A stretch of 64,000 bases of DNA from Fodinibacter luteus (GTDB lineage: Bacteria; Actinomycetota; Actinomycetes; Actinomycetales; Dermatophilaceae), in the NCBI RefSeq assembly GCF_039541575.1, contig NZ_BAABGM010000033.1, forward strand, positions 1-64,000. Direction: 5' to 3'. Positions 26,748-34,215 of the stretch are shown one piece after another. Each line of letters begins with the position of its first letter. The stretch's first letter is position 1. A program made the position numbers and the translations under genes. The notes beneath the pieces were generated by a model, which ran no database searches, had not been told where the DNA came from, and saw nothing but the letters and a program-made list of their open reading frames with translations.

Positions 26748-26785
26748 ACCCGCCAGGGCGGTGGCCGCTCGGGGATGATGGGCGC

Positions 26786-27400
26786 GTGGGTTTGCGCCAG
26801 CGGTTCCGGGGCCGCATCGCCGGCGTCGGCTCGACGAGCGGGGTGCGGGTCGTCGTCGGCTGGTGGCACGAGAGCCCGTTCGGGGCGTTCGCCGACGCCA
26901 TGGTCGAGCGCGCCGACGGGCACCGGATCCTGCTGGCGCCCAGCGAGCAGGTACGCGACCTCGTCGCCGCGACCTACGTCTTCGACGAGACCCGGATCGA
27001 GCCGTTCGGGGTCGCGGCCGGTGGCTCCGCGGGCTCCCGGTGGGTCGTCACGTCACCGTCGCTGTCGATGTGGCTCGACGTCGGCGACCGGATGCCGCTC
27101 GGTCGCCTCCTGCGCCTCCTCCCGCGCCCGCTCGCCCAGAGCCCGGCGTTCGCGACGGTGGCCGACCCGGTGGCGCGGGTCGCGCTGCGCGGCGTGCGCA
27201 CCCGCGGCGTCGCCCGGGCGGGACGACGCGAGTTCTACGGGGCGACCGACGTGCACGCGGTGACGGCCCTGGGCGGGCGGCTCGACGGCCTTCCGCTCGG
27301 TGACCTGCGGCCCGTCGACCCGCCGTGCCGGTTCGGCTTCTCGTCGACCCCGCGGGCCCCCTCCGTGACCGACGTCGTCACCACGATCCTCGACACCTGA
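26786..27400 (+). CDS. Conserved hypothetical protein
   Basis: A 204-residue protein without signal peptide or membrane helix. I recognise no domain. Features include GVRVVVGWWHESPFGAFADA near the N-terminus and a C-terminal REFYGATDVHAVTALGGRLDG. GTG 26786 has GATGAT 6 nt upstream and no ribosome site, fitting the leaderless pattern of this genome. It is convergent with the AbiEi-like gene across a 58-bp palindrome. Confidence 0.65.
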   Translation: MGLRQRFRGRIAGVGSTSGVRVVVGWWHESPFGAFADAMVERADGHRILLAPSEQVRDLVAATYVFDETRIEPFGVAAGGSAGSRWVVTSPSLSMWLDVGDRMPLGRLLRLLPRPLAQSPAFATVADPVARVALRGVRTRGVARAGRREFYGATDVHAVTALGGRLDGLPLGDLRPVDPPCRFGFSSTPRAPSVTDVVTTILDT

Positions 27401-27409
27401 GTGGCAACT

Positions 27410-27467
27410 CGAGTGAGCAGGACACGCCGAGCCGTGGCACGGCATCCGGGCGTGTCCTGCTCACTCG
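27410..27467. repeat. Palindrome copy 1, CGAGTGAGCAGGACACG family
   Basis: CGAGTGAGCAGGACACG (27410-27426) pairs perfectly with CGTGTCCTGCTCACTCG (27451-27467); the loop contains GGCACGGCATCC. The right arm includes the stop codon of the minus-strand AbiEi-like gene. A near-identical copy lies at 28710-28766. Confidence 0.85.
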
Positions 27468-28489
27468 ATCGTGAGGTCCCCGAGGTCGAGCATCATCGCC
27501 CGGGCGAACCGGCGGAGCAGGGCGCGTCGTCGGGCCCCACCGAAGACGTCCTCGGCGTGGATCTCGAGCACGCGGTGGTCGTGGTCCTCGGCCGTCGCCG
27601 ACCGTGCGGCGTCTGAGCTGCGGCGCCTGCGCGAGGCGTGGTCGGACCCCTGGTACTCCCCGACGACCCGGTGCGCCCGCCACACGAGGTCGCCCTCGAG
27701 GAGCCACTCGCCGTGGTCGTCGCGGACCGCGGCGTTCAGCTCGGGCTCGGGAAAGCCGGCCCGGTGGAACATCAGCCGGGCTCTGGTCTCCATCGGCGAG
27801 CGCGAGCCGACCCGCACGAGCGGGAGCGCCTGCTCCAGGAGCGCCTTGCCCCGAGGACGAGTGCGCTGCTCGAGGACCCTCGTCAGGGCGGCCAGGCCGG
27901 CGCACTCCCCCTGGTCACAGCCCTCCCCGTGCCCCCCGAGCCCCCCGTCGAGCCGGTTGGCGACGACATCGCCGACGATGACGAGGTCATCGACGCCCAG
28001 CCCCCGGTGCGCCACCCCGGCGAGATCGACCCAGGTGTCGGCCGGCCCGACGACCCGCAGCCCAGCGACGTCGAGCACCTCCCTGCTCTCGAGGCCCCGG
28101 TGCCCGTGACACCCCCGCCGCCTCGCCTGGGCCACCGACGTCGGGCGCATGACGTCGAGGTCGGCCTGCGCCTCCAGGGCGGCCGGTAGCGGGAGGCGCA
28201 GGAGGACGGCGGCCGTCACGTGCGAGAAGGCGGCGTCCGGCGGGAGGCCCACCGCGAACGCCAGGGCTCGCTCCCGGGTCGACGTCGGCACGGATGCCGT
28301 GCGCACCGCTCGCGTCGGCGCGTGGAGGCCCGCGCGCCTGAGGTCTGCGGCCGGCAGCCCCGCCGTGCGCCACTGCGCCACGGTGAACGGCCCGCGGCGC
28401 AGGGCCTCGGGCCGCTCGGGCAGCTCGGGCAGCTCGGCCCGCGGGACGAGCGGGCCGCGTCGCGCAGCCGCGGGCCGCTCCCGTATCAC
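27461..28489 (-). CDS. AbiEi-like / DUF559 endonuclease-fold protein
   Basis: A 342-residue protein. The N-terminal part (ALRRGPFTVAQWRTAGL ... GLPPDAAFSHVTAAVLLRLPL) resembles the AbiEi antitoxin-like winged-helix module. The C-terminal part (SRSPMETRARLMFHRAGFPEP, then LEGDLVWRAHRVVGEYQGSDH) has the E...D...ExQ arrangement of DUF559/very-short-patch-repair nucleases. Such proteins are common in Micrococcales and have no established role. No toxin partner is adjacent. The start is uncertain: GTG 28489 gives a family-like length, while an ATG at 28744 would add a low-complexity Arg/Asp/Gly tail. Confidence 0.7.
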   Translation of the reverse strand: MIRERPAAARRGPLVPRAELPELPERPEALRRGPFTVAQWRTAGLPAADLRRAGLHAPTRAVRTASVPTSTRERALAFAVGLPPDAAFSHVTAAVLLRLPLPAALEAQADLDVMRPTSVAQARRRGCHGHRGLESREVLDVAGLRVVGPADTWVDLAGVAHRGLGVDDLVIVGDVVANRLDGGLGGHGEGCDQGECAGLAALTRVLEQRTRPRGKALLEQALPLVRVGSRSPMETRARLMFHRAGFPEPELNAAVRDDHGEWLLEGDLVWRAHRVVGEYQGSDHASRRRRSSDAARSATAEDHDHRVLEIHAEDVFGGARRRALLRRFARAMMLDLGDLTIE

Positions 28490-28620
28490 CCCGGCCCCCC
28501 GGTCACCCCGGTCCTCCTGGCCCTCCCAGTCACCCCGGTCACCGCGGTCCTCCCGGCCCTCCCGATCACCCCGGTCAGCCCGGTCCTCCCGGTGCTCGCC
28601 GTGGCCCCGATCCACCACCG
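28490..28620. repeat. Low-complexity CCCGGTC-type repeats upstream of the AbiEi-like gene
   Basis: Degenerate 9-12 bp units around CCCCGGTCC/CTCCCGGCC fill this stretch; on the minus strand they read as (E/R)DRGDR. The remainder to 28709 has no supported gene. The area would contain the gene's promoter if GTG 28489 is the start. Confidence 0.55.
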
Positions 28621-28709
28621 ACCCCCCTACGCCCGCCCAGGTCTCCACGATGCCGGTCGCGCCGGGGGTGTCGGTCGCGTCATCCACAGGGCAGTGCCTC
28701 GCCACGGGT

Positions 28710-28766
28710 CGAGTGAGCAGGACACGCGAGCAGTGGCACGGCATCCGGGCGTGTTCTGCTCACTCG
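28710..28766. repeat. Palindrome copy 2, CGAGTGAGCAGGACACG family
   Basis: CGAGTGAGCAGGACACG (28710-28726) pairs with CGTGTTCTGCTCACTCG (28750-28766, one mismatch), again with GTGGCACGGCATCCGGG in the loop. It lies 36 nt downstream of the sugar dehydrogenase stop. Copies 1 and 2 have the same orientation and share the following ATCGTG. Confidence 0.85.
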
Positions 28767-28801
28767 ATCGTGGCGGCGACCTCGGCGACCTCGGCGGGGC
28801 C

Positions 28802-30046
28802 TCAAGGGCGCGGGGCCACGCGCAGCAGCTGGTCGTCGTCCCCGTTCGTCGTCGTGACGTAGAGCGCGCCGTCCGGGCCCATCCGCGCCGCCCGCAGCCG
28901 CCCGAACGGGCCGTCGGTCTCCTTCGGCACGGCCACCTCGGCGAGCGACCCGTCGTCCTCGAGGGTCAGCAGCAGCAGCTTGGCGCCCTTGAGCGCGGTG
29001 ACGACGAGCGCCCCCTCGAGCCCGCCCCACTGCTCCCCCTCGAGGAACTCCGCCGAGCACACCGCCTGGGTCGTGCGGCCCGACTGCCAGACGGCCGGCA
29101 CGGCATCCGGGAAGCGCTCGCGGTCGGTCATCGGGACGCTCTCGTCGTAGCCTCCGACCGCGCCGCCCTGCGAGGGGTCCCAGCCGTAGTTCGCGCCGGG
29201 CTCGATGCGGTTGACCTCGTCGTTGTTGCTCGGCCCGTGCTCGGCCGTGTAGACCGCGCCGGTGCCCGGCTGCACTGCGACGCCTTGGACGTTGCGGTGG
29301 CCGTAGCTGAGGACGTACCGCTCCCGCTCGTCCTTCGCGGACGCGAACGGGTTGTCGGGCAACGGCTCACCGGTCTCGAGGTCGAGCCGGAGCACCTTGC
29401 CACCCAGGCTCGTGCGGTCCTGGGGCACGTCGCCGCGGGCCACGTCGCCGGTCCCGACGAGGAGGGCGCCGTCCGCAGCGAGCTCCGGCCGGCACCCCGA
29501 GTGCCGCCCGGTCGAGATCGGCAGCCCGGTGAGCAGGTCGCCCACCCGCTCCGCCGAGCCGCCGTCCGCCGCGAGCCGCCACGTGACGAGCCGGATGTCC
29601 TCGGGTGCGCCGTCGACCGCGTGGGTCTGGCAGGTCGTGAACAGGCGCGACGAGGCGAAGTCCGGGTGCACGACCATCCCCATGAGCCCGCCCTCCCCCC
29701 GGGCGTACACGTCGTCGAGGTCGGCCCGCACCCGGGTGCGCTCGGCGCCCTCGCGCAGCCCCGACACGATCGAGATGCGCCCGGGACGCTCGGTGACGAG
29801 GGCGCGCCCGTCGGGCAGGAACCCGATGTCCCAGCCGTGCTCGAACCCGTCGGCGACGACCTCGACGGCCAGGTCGGGCACGGCCGTGCTCCGCGGGGCG
29901 GGCGACGGGCTGGGCTCGGGGCTGCCGGATGCCGTGCTCGTGGCGGTCGAGGGCACCTCACCGACCGAGTCGTCGCCCGAGCAGCCGGCGAGGGTCACGG
30001 CGGCGATCGCGACGCAGGCGAGCGGGGCGGCATACCGGGTCCTCAT
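28802..30046 (-). CDS. PQQ-type glucose/sorbosone dehydrogenase family lipoprotein
   Basis: A 414-residue lipoprotein with lipobox VTLAGC at residues 17-22 and a Ser/Pro/Thr linker to about residue 55. The beta-propeller carries family phrases FLPDGRALVTERPGRI, GLMGMVVHPDFASSRLF, LSYGHRNVQGVAVQP, YTAEHGPSNNDEVNRIEPGANYGWDP and LRAARMGPDGALYVTT. Members oxidise aldose sugars with PQQ at the outer face of the membrane, though many have no confirmed cofactor. GAGACT 5 nt before ATG suggests a leaderless start. Confidence 0.88.
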   Translation of the reverse strand: MRTRYAAPLACVAIAAVTLAGCSGDDSVGEVPSTATSTASGSPEPSPSPAPRSTAVPDLAVEVVADGFEHGWDIGFLPDGRALVTERPGRISIVSGLREGAERTRVRADLDDVYARGEGGLMGMVVHPDFASSRLFTTCQTHAVDGAPEDIRLVTWRLAADGGSAERVGDLLTGLPISTGRHSGCRPELAADGALLVGTGDVARGDVPQDRTSLGGKVLRLDLETGEPLPDNPFASAKDERERYVLSYGHRNVQGVAVQPGTGAVYTAEHGPSNNDEVNRIEPGANYGWDPSQGGAVGGYDESVPMTDRERFPDAVPAVWQSGRTTQAVCSAEFLEGEQWGGLEGALVVTALKGAKLLLLTLEDDGSLAEVAVPKETDGPFGRLRAARMGPDGALYVTTTNGDDDQLLRVAPRP

Positions 30047-30055
30047 GCCCCAGTC

Positions 30056-30394
30056 TCACCCACGCAGGTCGGCGGTGGCCCGTTCGTAGTCGCTGTCCAA
30101 CCTCGCGAGGTCCGCGCGGTACTGCGTGATGCGGCATCCCCGGCCGTTCGGCTTGAGCAGGATCCCCTCGGCGGCCCACCGCTCGCGCGCCTCGTCGAGC
30201 AGCACCGCCGGCAGGTCGCCGGAGGAGTTGGTGACGCGCCACCACGTGACGTTCGAGCCGTAGGTGCTCATGATCCGGCCCACGAGGCGGGGCCCGACCC
30301 CCACGAGGGCGGCGAGGTCACCGTAGGACACGACCCGCCCGCGCGGCACCTGCTCCACGGCCCGCAGCACGCGCTCCACGACGACGTCGTCCAC
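30056..30394 (-). CDS. Alkyltransferase-like (ATL) DNA-binding protein, MGMT fold
   Basis: A 112-residue protein of the Ada/MGMT C-terminal fold: VLRAVEQVPRGRVVSYGDLAALVGV and the Arg-finger region RLVGRIMSTYG. The alkyl-acceptor motif PCHR of MGMT is replaced by WWRV (VTWWRVTNSSGDLP), so the Cys is absent. Proteins like this (ATL) bind O6-alkylguanine and flag it to nucleotide excision repair instead of repairing it. GTG 30394 is preceded by CAGACT at 7 nt (leaderless). Stand-alone gene. Confidence 0.85.
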   Translation of the reverse strand: MDDVVVERVLRAVEQVPRGRVVSYGDLAALVGVGPRLVGRIMSTYGSNVTWWRVTNSSGDLPAVLLDEARERWAAEGILLKPNGRGCRITQYRADLARLDSDYERATADLRG

Positions 30395-30415
30395 GGGCCA
30401 GAGTCTGCCCGCACC

Positions 30416-30455
30416 GTCCGGCAGCTTGGGCCCCAGGACCCCCAACCTGCCGGAC
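30416..30455. repeat. Palindrome, GTCCGGCA family, copy 1
   Basis: GTCCGGCAGCTTGGG and CCCAACCTGCCGGAC form a nearly perfect stem. It lies between the ccdA stop and the ATL start, next to copy 2. Confidence 0.8.
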
Positions 30456-30476
30456 ACCACCGAGGTGGGTTCCCCA

Positions 30477-30520
30477 ACGTCCGGCACCTTGGGCCCTAGA
30501 GCCCCCAACCTGCCGGACGT
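30477..30520. repeat. Palindrome, GTCCGGCA family, copy 2
   Basis: ACGTCCGGCACCTTGGG and CCCCAACCTGCCGGACGT pair over about 17 bp. It is 44 bp long, the same length as the copy at 34134-34177, and lies 10 nt downstream of the ccdA stop. Confidence 0.82.
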
Positions 30521-30530
30521 TGCCGGGGGG

Positions 30531-31262
30531 TCAGCGCCCGAGGTCGGAGCCGACCTCCCACGGGGCGACGGGGGAGTTCTCGAGCACCCAGGTCTCGACG
30601 TCCTGCATGAGCCCGGTCGCGATGAGCACCCCCATGGCGACGAAGAGCACCCCGAGCCCCCGCCGGAACGCGGAGTGCGGGTCGGCCGCCCACCGCAGGC
30701 GGCCCACGAGCCGCTGCCCGGCGAGGGCGACGGCGAGCAGGACGGAGACGAGTCCGACGACGTAGGAGGTGAGCAGCGCCAGGCCCCGGGCGGGCTCGGC
30801 GGGCAGCACGGTGACGACGACGTAGCCGAAGAGCGGGCTGCACGACGTGAACACCGGACCCAGGGCTGCGCCGGTCAGGACGGCGCCGACCGTGCCCCCT
30901 CGCCGGTTCGCCGCCGACAGCCCCCGGGCGCTGCGGCTGCTGAGCCCCGACGCGACCGACACCCGGTCCCACAGCTCGGGGACGATGGCGGCGACGCCGA
31001 GCCCGATGAGCAGCCCGCCGCTCACCCACTGCCACACCGAGGGGGGCACGTCGATGAGCGCCGTCGTCGCCCGGAGCCCGAGCGTGAAGACGAACACCGA
31101 CACCCCGAGGGACCCGGTGACCAGCAGGGCCCGGCGCACCGCGGCGCCGTCGGCGGCTCCCGTGACGGAGCCGCCGACGACGACGGGCAGCAGCGAGAGC
31201 GCGCAGGGTGCCAAGGTGGTCAGCGCCCCGGCGAGGAGTGCGCCGGTGAGCGCGAGGAGCAC
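30531..31262 (-). CDS. CcdA/DsbD-type thiol-disulfide membrane transporter
   Basis: A 243-residue membrane protein with six helices. It has the two conserved membrane cysteines of the CcdA family: one in LAPCALSLLPVVVGG (helix 1) and one in GPVFTSCSPLFGYVV (helix 4). It would pass electrons from cytoplasmic thioredoxin to the extracytoplasmic side. GTG 31262 is one base after the stop of the thioredoxin-like lipoprotein gene, its probable electron acceptor. Confidence 0.85.
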   Translation of the reverse strand: MLLALTGALLAGALTTLAPCALSLLPVVVGGSVTGAADGAAVRRALLVTGSLGVSVFVFTLGLRATTALIDVPPSVWQWVSGGLLIGLGVAAIVPELWDRVSVASGLSSRSARGLSAANRRGGTVGAVLTGAALGPVFTSCSPLFGYVVVTVLPAEPARGLALLTSYVVGLVSVLLAVALAGQRLVGRLRWAADPHSAFRRGLGVLFVAMGVLIATGLMQDVETWVLENSPVAPWEVGSDLGR

Positions 31263-31263
31263 G

Positions 31264-31764
31264 TCAGACCGTCTTCGCGAGGATCGCGGCGCCGTCCTGC
31301 GAGCCGGTCCACTTCGCGAGCTCCCCACCGTCCGGGTCGACCTGGACGAACGTGTGCTGCGTCGTCACGCCGTACTCCTTGCGCAGGTCGGTCTCGCTGT
31401 CGTAGTCGACCTTGACGACGGTGAGACCGGCGGGGATGCCGTCGCGCGCGATGGCCTCCTCCGTCGCCCGGCAGGTGGGGCACCACGACGCGTGGAAGAA
31501 GTAGACGACCTTCGTCCCCTGCCGCTCGGCCATCCGGCTCTCGTACTCGGCCCTGGTGAGGTAGGCCCCCGCCGCCATGGTGTCCCCGGCAGCCGGTGCC
31601 GTGCCGGTCGGCGAGGCGGTGACCGGCGTGCTCGGCGGAGGGCTCACGGATGCCGTCGCGGCGGGACCTCCCGGCTGGGCGGTGTCCTCGCTCGCCGACC
31701 CGCAGGCGGCGAGGAGCAGGGCCACGGCGGCCGCCGCGAGGGTCAGGGTGGGACGGGTGCGCAT
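31264..31764 (-). CDS. Thioredoxin-like lipoprotein
   Basis: A 166-residue lipoprotein: signal and lipobox ALLLAACG (Cys about residue 21), Pro/Thr/Ser/Ala-rich linker to about residue 70, then a thioredoxin domain with active site WCPTC in VVYFFHASWCPTCRATEE and the VKVDYDS and YGVTTQHTFV segments including the threonine-rich loop. It probably reduces or isomerises disulfides outside the cell with electrons from CcdA. GAGGAG ribosome site before ATG. Confidence 0.87.
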   Translation of the reverse strand: MRTRPTLTLAAAAVALLLAACGSASEDTAQPGGPAATASVSPPPSTPVTASPTGTAPAAGDTMAAGAYLTRAEYESRMAERQGTKVVYFFHASWCPTCRATEEAIARDGIPAGLTVVKVDYDSETDLRKEYGVTTQHTFVQVDPDGGELAKWTGSQDGAAILAKTV

Positions 31765-31783
31765 GGTCGGCTCCTCGATCGGT

Positions 31784-31848
31784 GGGGTCTCGGACCCCAG
31801 TCGACGTCATGGCACGGGCCGCGGGCCAGCACGAACGGAGTGACGTCA
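31784..31848 (-). promoter_or_regulatory. Palindromes upstream of the thioredoxin-like gene
   Basis: GGGGTC-TCG-GACCCC (31784-31798) and TGACGTCA (31841-31848) lie in the gap between this start and the sensor kinase stop. Either could be an operator, and the first would also form a hairpin in the 5' leader. Confidence 0.3.
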
Positions 31849-31908
31849 CCACCGGGTAAGACCGTGAACCCTTCCGCCGGGTCGTCGGGTGCCGCCGCGA
31901 CGCCGGCG

Positions 31909-32922
31909 CTACCCGGCGGCGCCGAGGGGCAGGGACAGAGAGACCGTGCACCCCGTGCCGTCCGGCCGGTTCGCCGCGACCGCGTCGCCGCCGTGGGCGC
32001 GGGCCACCTCGCGCGCGATGGTGAGGCCGAGCCCCATCCCCCGCTCGTGCCGGGCGTCGTCGCGCCGCCAGCCGGGCTCGAAGACCCGCTCCAGGTCGGC
32101 AGCCGGGATGCCGCCGCACTCGTCCGTCACGTGGACCCGCGCTCGTCCGCCCCCCGTCGACGTCGACACCTCGACCCGTCCCCCTGTCGGGGTGTGCTGT
32201 ACGGCGTTGCGCAGGACGTTCGTCACCGCGCGGGTCACGGCGCGCGGGTCGACGACGACGGTGGCCCCGTCGAGCGCGACGGCGACGACCTCGACGCCGG
32301 CGGCCACGGCCAGCGGAGCCACGGTCGCGACGGCGTCGGACACGAGGTCGTCGAGGGACGACGGCTCCGAGCGGGTCGTCGGGCTCGGCCCGTGGAGGCG
32401 GGACAGCTCGGCGATGTCGTCGACCATCGCGTCCATCCGGTCGACCTCGTGGACGATCCGGGCGTGCGCCGCACGCGGGTCCGCGACGGCACCGTCCTCG
32501 AGCGACTCGGCGAGCGCCCGGATGCCGGCCAGCGGCGTCCGCAGGTCGTGGGACAGCCAGCGCACGGTCTCACGCCGTGACTGCTCGACCTCGAGGGCGC
32601 GGTCGCGGTCGGCGCGCTCCCGCGCCGCGTCCCGCTCCAGCCGCAGCACGCGCCGGGCGAGCACCAGCCCCACGAGGACGGCCATCGGGGCACCGGCGAG
32701 CAGGACGAAGACGAGGGTGCGGTAGTCGTCCTCGCCGATGAGCATCGACCGGCTCGCCACCGCCACCCCGGCGGCGAGCGCCGCGACGAGGACGATCGGC
32801 GCCCCGAAGGCCGCGACCGACGGTCGGTCGCGGGCCAGCCGCGAGAGCCCGAGGGCGCCGCCGGCGGCGACCACGGTCGTCACCGTCGCCGAGAGGACGA
32901 CCGCGCTGGTCTCCGGTCCCAC
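31909..32922 (-). CDS. Sensor histidine kinase
   Basis: A 337-residue kinase. Two N-terminal helix clusters (about 5-25 and 40-90) are followed by a coiled segment, the phosphoacceptor box TVRWLSHDLRTPLAGI, the N box NVLRNAVQHTP, and G boxes DECGGIP and GMGLGLTIAREV. There is almost no extracytoplasmic domain, so the signal is probably read in the membrane. Its partner is most likely the response regulator at 33361-34059, although an opposite-strand gene separates them. Confidence 0.87.
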   Translation of the reverse strand: MGPETSAVVLSATVTTVVAAGGALGLSRLARDRPSVAAFGAPIVLVAALAAGVAVASRSMLIGEDDYRTLVFVLLAGAPMAVLVGLVLARRVLRLERDAARERADRDRALEVEQSRRETVRWLSHDLRTPLAGIRALAESLEDGAVADPRAAHARIVHEVDRMDAMVDDIAELSRLHGPSPTTRSEPSSLDDLVSDAVATVAPLAVAAGVEVVAVALDGATVVVDPRAVTRAVTNVLRNAVQHTPTGGRVEVSTSTGGGRARVHVTDECGGIPAADLERVFEPGWRRDDARHERGMGLGLTIAREVARAHGGDAVAANRPDGTGCTVSLSLPLGAAG

Positions 32923-33060
32923 GGGTCAGCCCGTCACGCCGGCCGGCCGGTGGGTCCGACACGCCGGGCCGACCGGGGGCCTGTTCGGGAGCACGCCCAC
33001 GGCCCTACCCTCGCACGCAGGGCCCCGAGGGTGGGCCACGAGGCGAAGGTGGTGGCGGGG

Positions 33061-33354
33061 GTGTCGGTGCAGCGGGTGGCGGCGGTCGTCGTGCTCCTCG
33101 TGCTCGGGGTGCTCAGCCTCCCGTTCGTCGCGCTCTTCCTCGACGGCGAGGCGACGCAGAACTGGGTCATACCGGTGCAGCTCGGGCTCATGGCGCTCGT
33201 CGGGGCGCTCGTGGGCCGCCTCGTCCCGGCCCTGGCCGGGCCGGGAGCCAGCCCCGCCCGGGCGGCGGGCGTCGGTGCGCTCGCGGGCCTGGCCGCTGCA
33301 CTGGTCGGCCTCCTGCTGTTCTTCGTCCTCCTCACGGGGACGAGCGGCGCGTGA
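33061..33354 (+). CDS. Small membrane protein between the two-component genes
   Basis: A 97-residue protein with three hydrophobic segments (AAVVVLLVLGVLSLPFVALF, VIPVQLGLMALVGALVG, AGLAAALVGLLLFFVLL). GTG 33061 has GGTGGCGGGG just upstream; a longer start at 32950 would add a hydrophilic tail. No family recognised. It is the only plus-strand gene here and stops 6 nt from the stop of the regulator gene. It might modulate the kinase; that is inference from position. Confidence 0.6.
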   Translation: MSVQRVAAVVVLLVLGVLSLPFVALFLDGEATQNWVIPVQLGLMALVGALVGRLVPALAGPGASPARAAGVGALAGLAAALVGLLLFFVLLTGTSGA

Positions 33355-33360
33355 CACGGC

Positions 33361-34059
33361 TCAGCCGCCGACCGGTTCGGTGCGCTCCCAGCGGTAGCCC
33401 CTGCCGAACACGGTGAGCAGGCGCACCGGGCGGCCCGGGTCGGCCTCGACCTTCTCGCGCAACCGGCGCACGTGGACGGTGACGGTCGACGCGTCGCCCA
33501 CCTGCCACGCCCACACGTGGCGCAGCAGGTCGTCGCGGCCGAAGACGACGCCGGGATGCTGCACGAGCCATGCGAGCAGGTCGAGCTCGCGGGCGGTGAG
33601 CGCCACCGGTGTGCCCCCACGGGTCACCGACCGGGCGCCGAGGTCGACGACGAGGTCGCCGTCACGCAGCACGTCGACGACGGGCTCGACCGGCCGCGCC
33701 GCGCGGCGCAGCACCGAGCGCACGCGGAGCTCGAGCTCGCGCAGGCTGAACGGCTTGGTGACGTAGTCGTCGGCACCGTGCTGCAGCCCCTGGACGCGCT
33801 CGTGCTCCTGCCCGCGTGCGGTGAGCATGACGACCGGAAGGTCCCGACGCATCGAGCGCAGCCGCCGGCTCACCTCGAGTCCGCCCAGGCCCGGCAGCAT
33901 GAGGTCGAGGAGCACGAGGTCGGCGGGGTGCGCGACGTACCGCTCGACGGCCACCTCGCCCGAGCCGACGGCATCCACCGCGTACCCGGCGCGGGTCAGG
34001 TAGGCCGCGACCGCCTCGCGCACGGTCGCGTCGTCCTCGACGAGCAGGATCCGCACCAC
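33361..34059 (-). CDS. OmpR-family response regulator
   Basis: A 232-residue regulator: receiver with acidic pocket VEDD, phosphoacceptor Asp in LVLLDLMLPGLGG, Lys in YVTKPFS; C-terminal winged helix with VALTARELDLLAWLVQHPG, STVTVHVRRLREKVE and FGRGYRWE. Targets unknown. The first of two adjacent GTG codons (34059) has TAGCCT 6 nt upstream, suggesting leaderless initiation. Confidence 0.9.
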   Translation of the reverse strand: MVRILLVEDDATVREAVAAYLTRAGYAVDAVGSGEVAVERYVAHPADLVLLDLMLPGLGGLEVSRRLRSMRRDLPVVMLTARGQEHERVQGLQHGADDYVTKPFSLRELELRVRSVLRRAARPVEPVVDVLRDGDLVVDLGARSVTRGGTPVALTARELDLLAWLVQHPGVVFGRDDLLRHVWAWQVGDASTVTVHVRRLREKVEADPGRPVRLLTVFGRGYRWERTEPVGG

Positions 34060-34065
34060 GGCCCA

Positions 34066-34071
34066 AGGCTA
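34066..34071 (-). promoter_or_regulatory. Leaderless -10 hexamer TAGCCT of the response regulator
   Basis: Minus-strand TAGCCT, 6 nt, GTG at 34059. Confidence 0.5.
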
Positions 34072-34133
34072 GGTCCGCACCCGGGGAGGGCACGGCATCC
34101 GGCGCTCGGGCGGTCAGACCCCGGCAACACCGA

Positions 34134-34177
34134 ACGTCCGGCAGGTCGGGCCCCGGAACCCCCGACATGCCGGACGT
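34134..34177. repeat. Palindrome, GTCCGGCA family, copy 3, in a divergent promoter region
   Basis: ACGTCCGGCAGGTCGGG pairs with CCCCGACATGCCGGACGT. It has the same 44-bp size and arms as 30477-30520 but lies between two divergent genes, where a terminator is not expected. That argues for a dispersed element or regulator site rather than a simple terminator. Confidence 0.82.
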
Positions 34178-34215
34178 CACGTCCACGGGCGCCCCGGGGC
34201 TGGAACACTGGGCCC

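Noticed and set aside
27410..28766. Insertion sequence with terminal inverted repeats
   Set aside because: No transposase; the palindromes are each self-complementary and in direct orientation, with no target-site duplication recognised.
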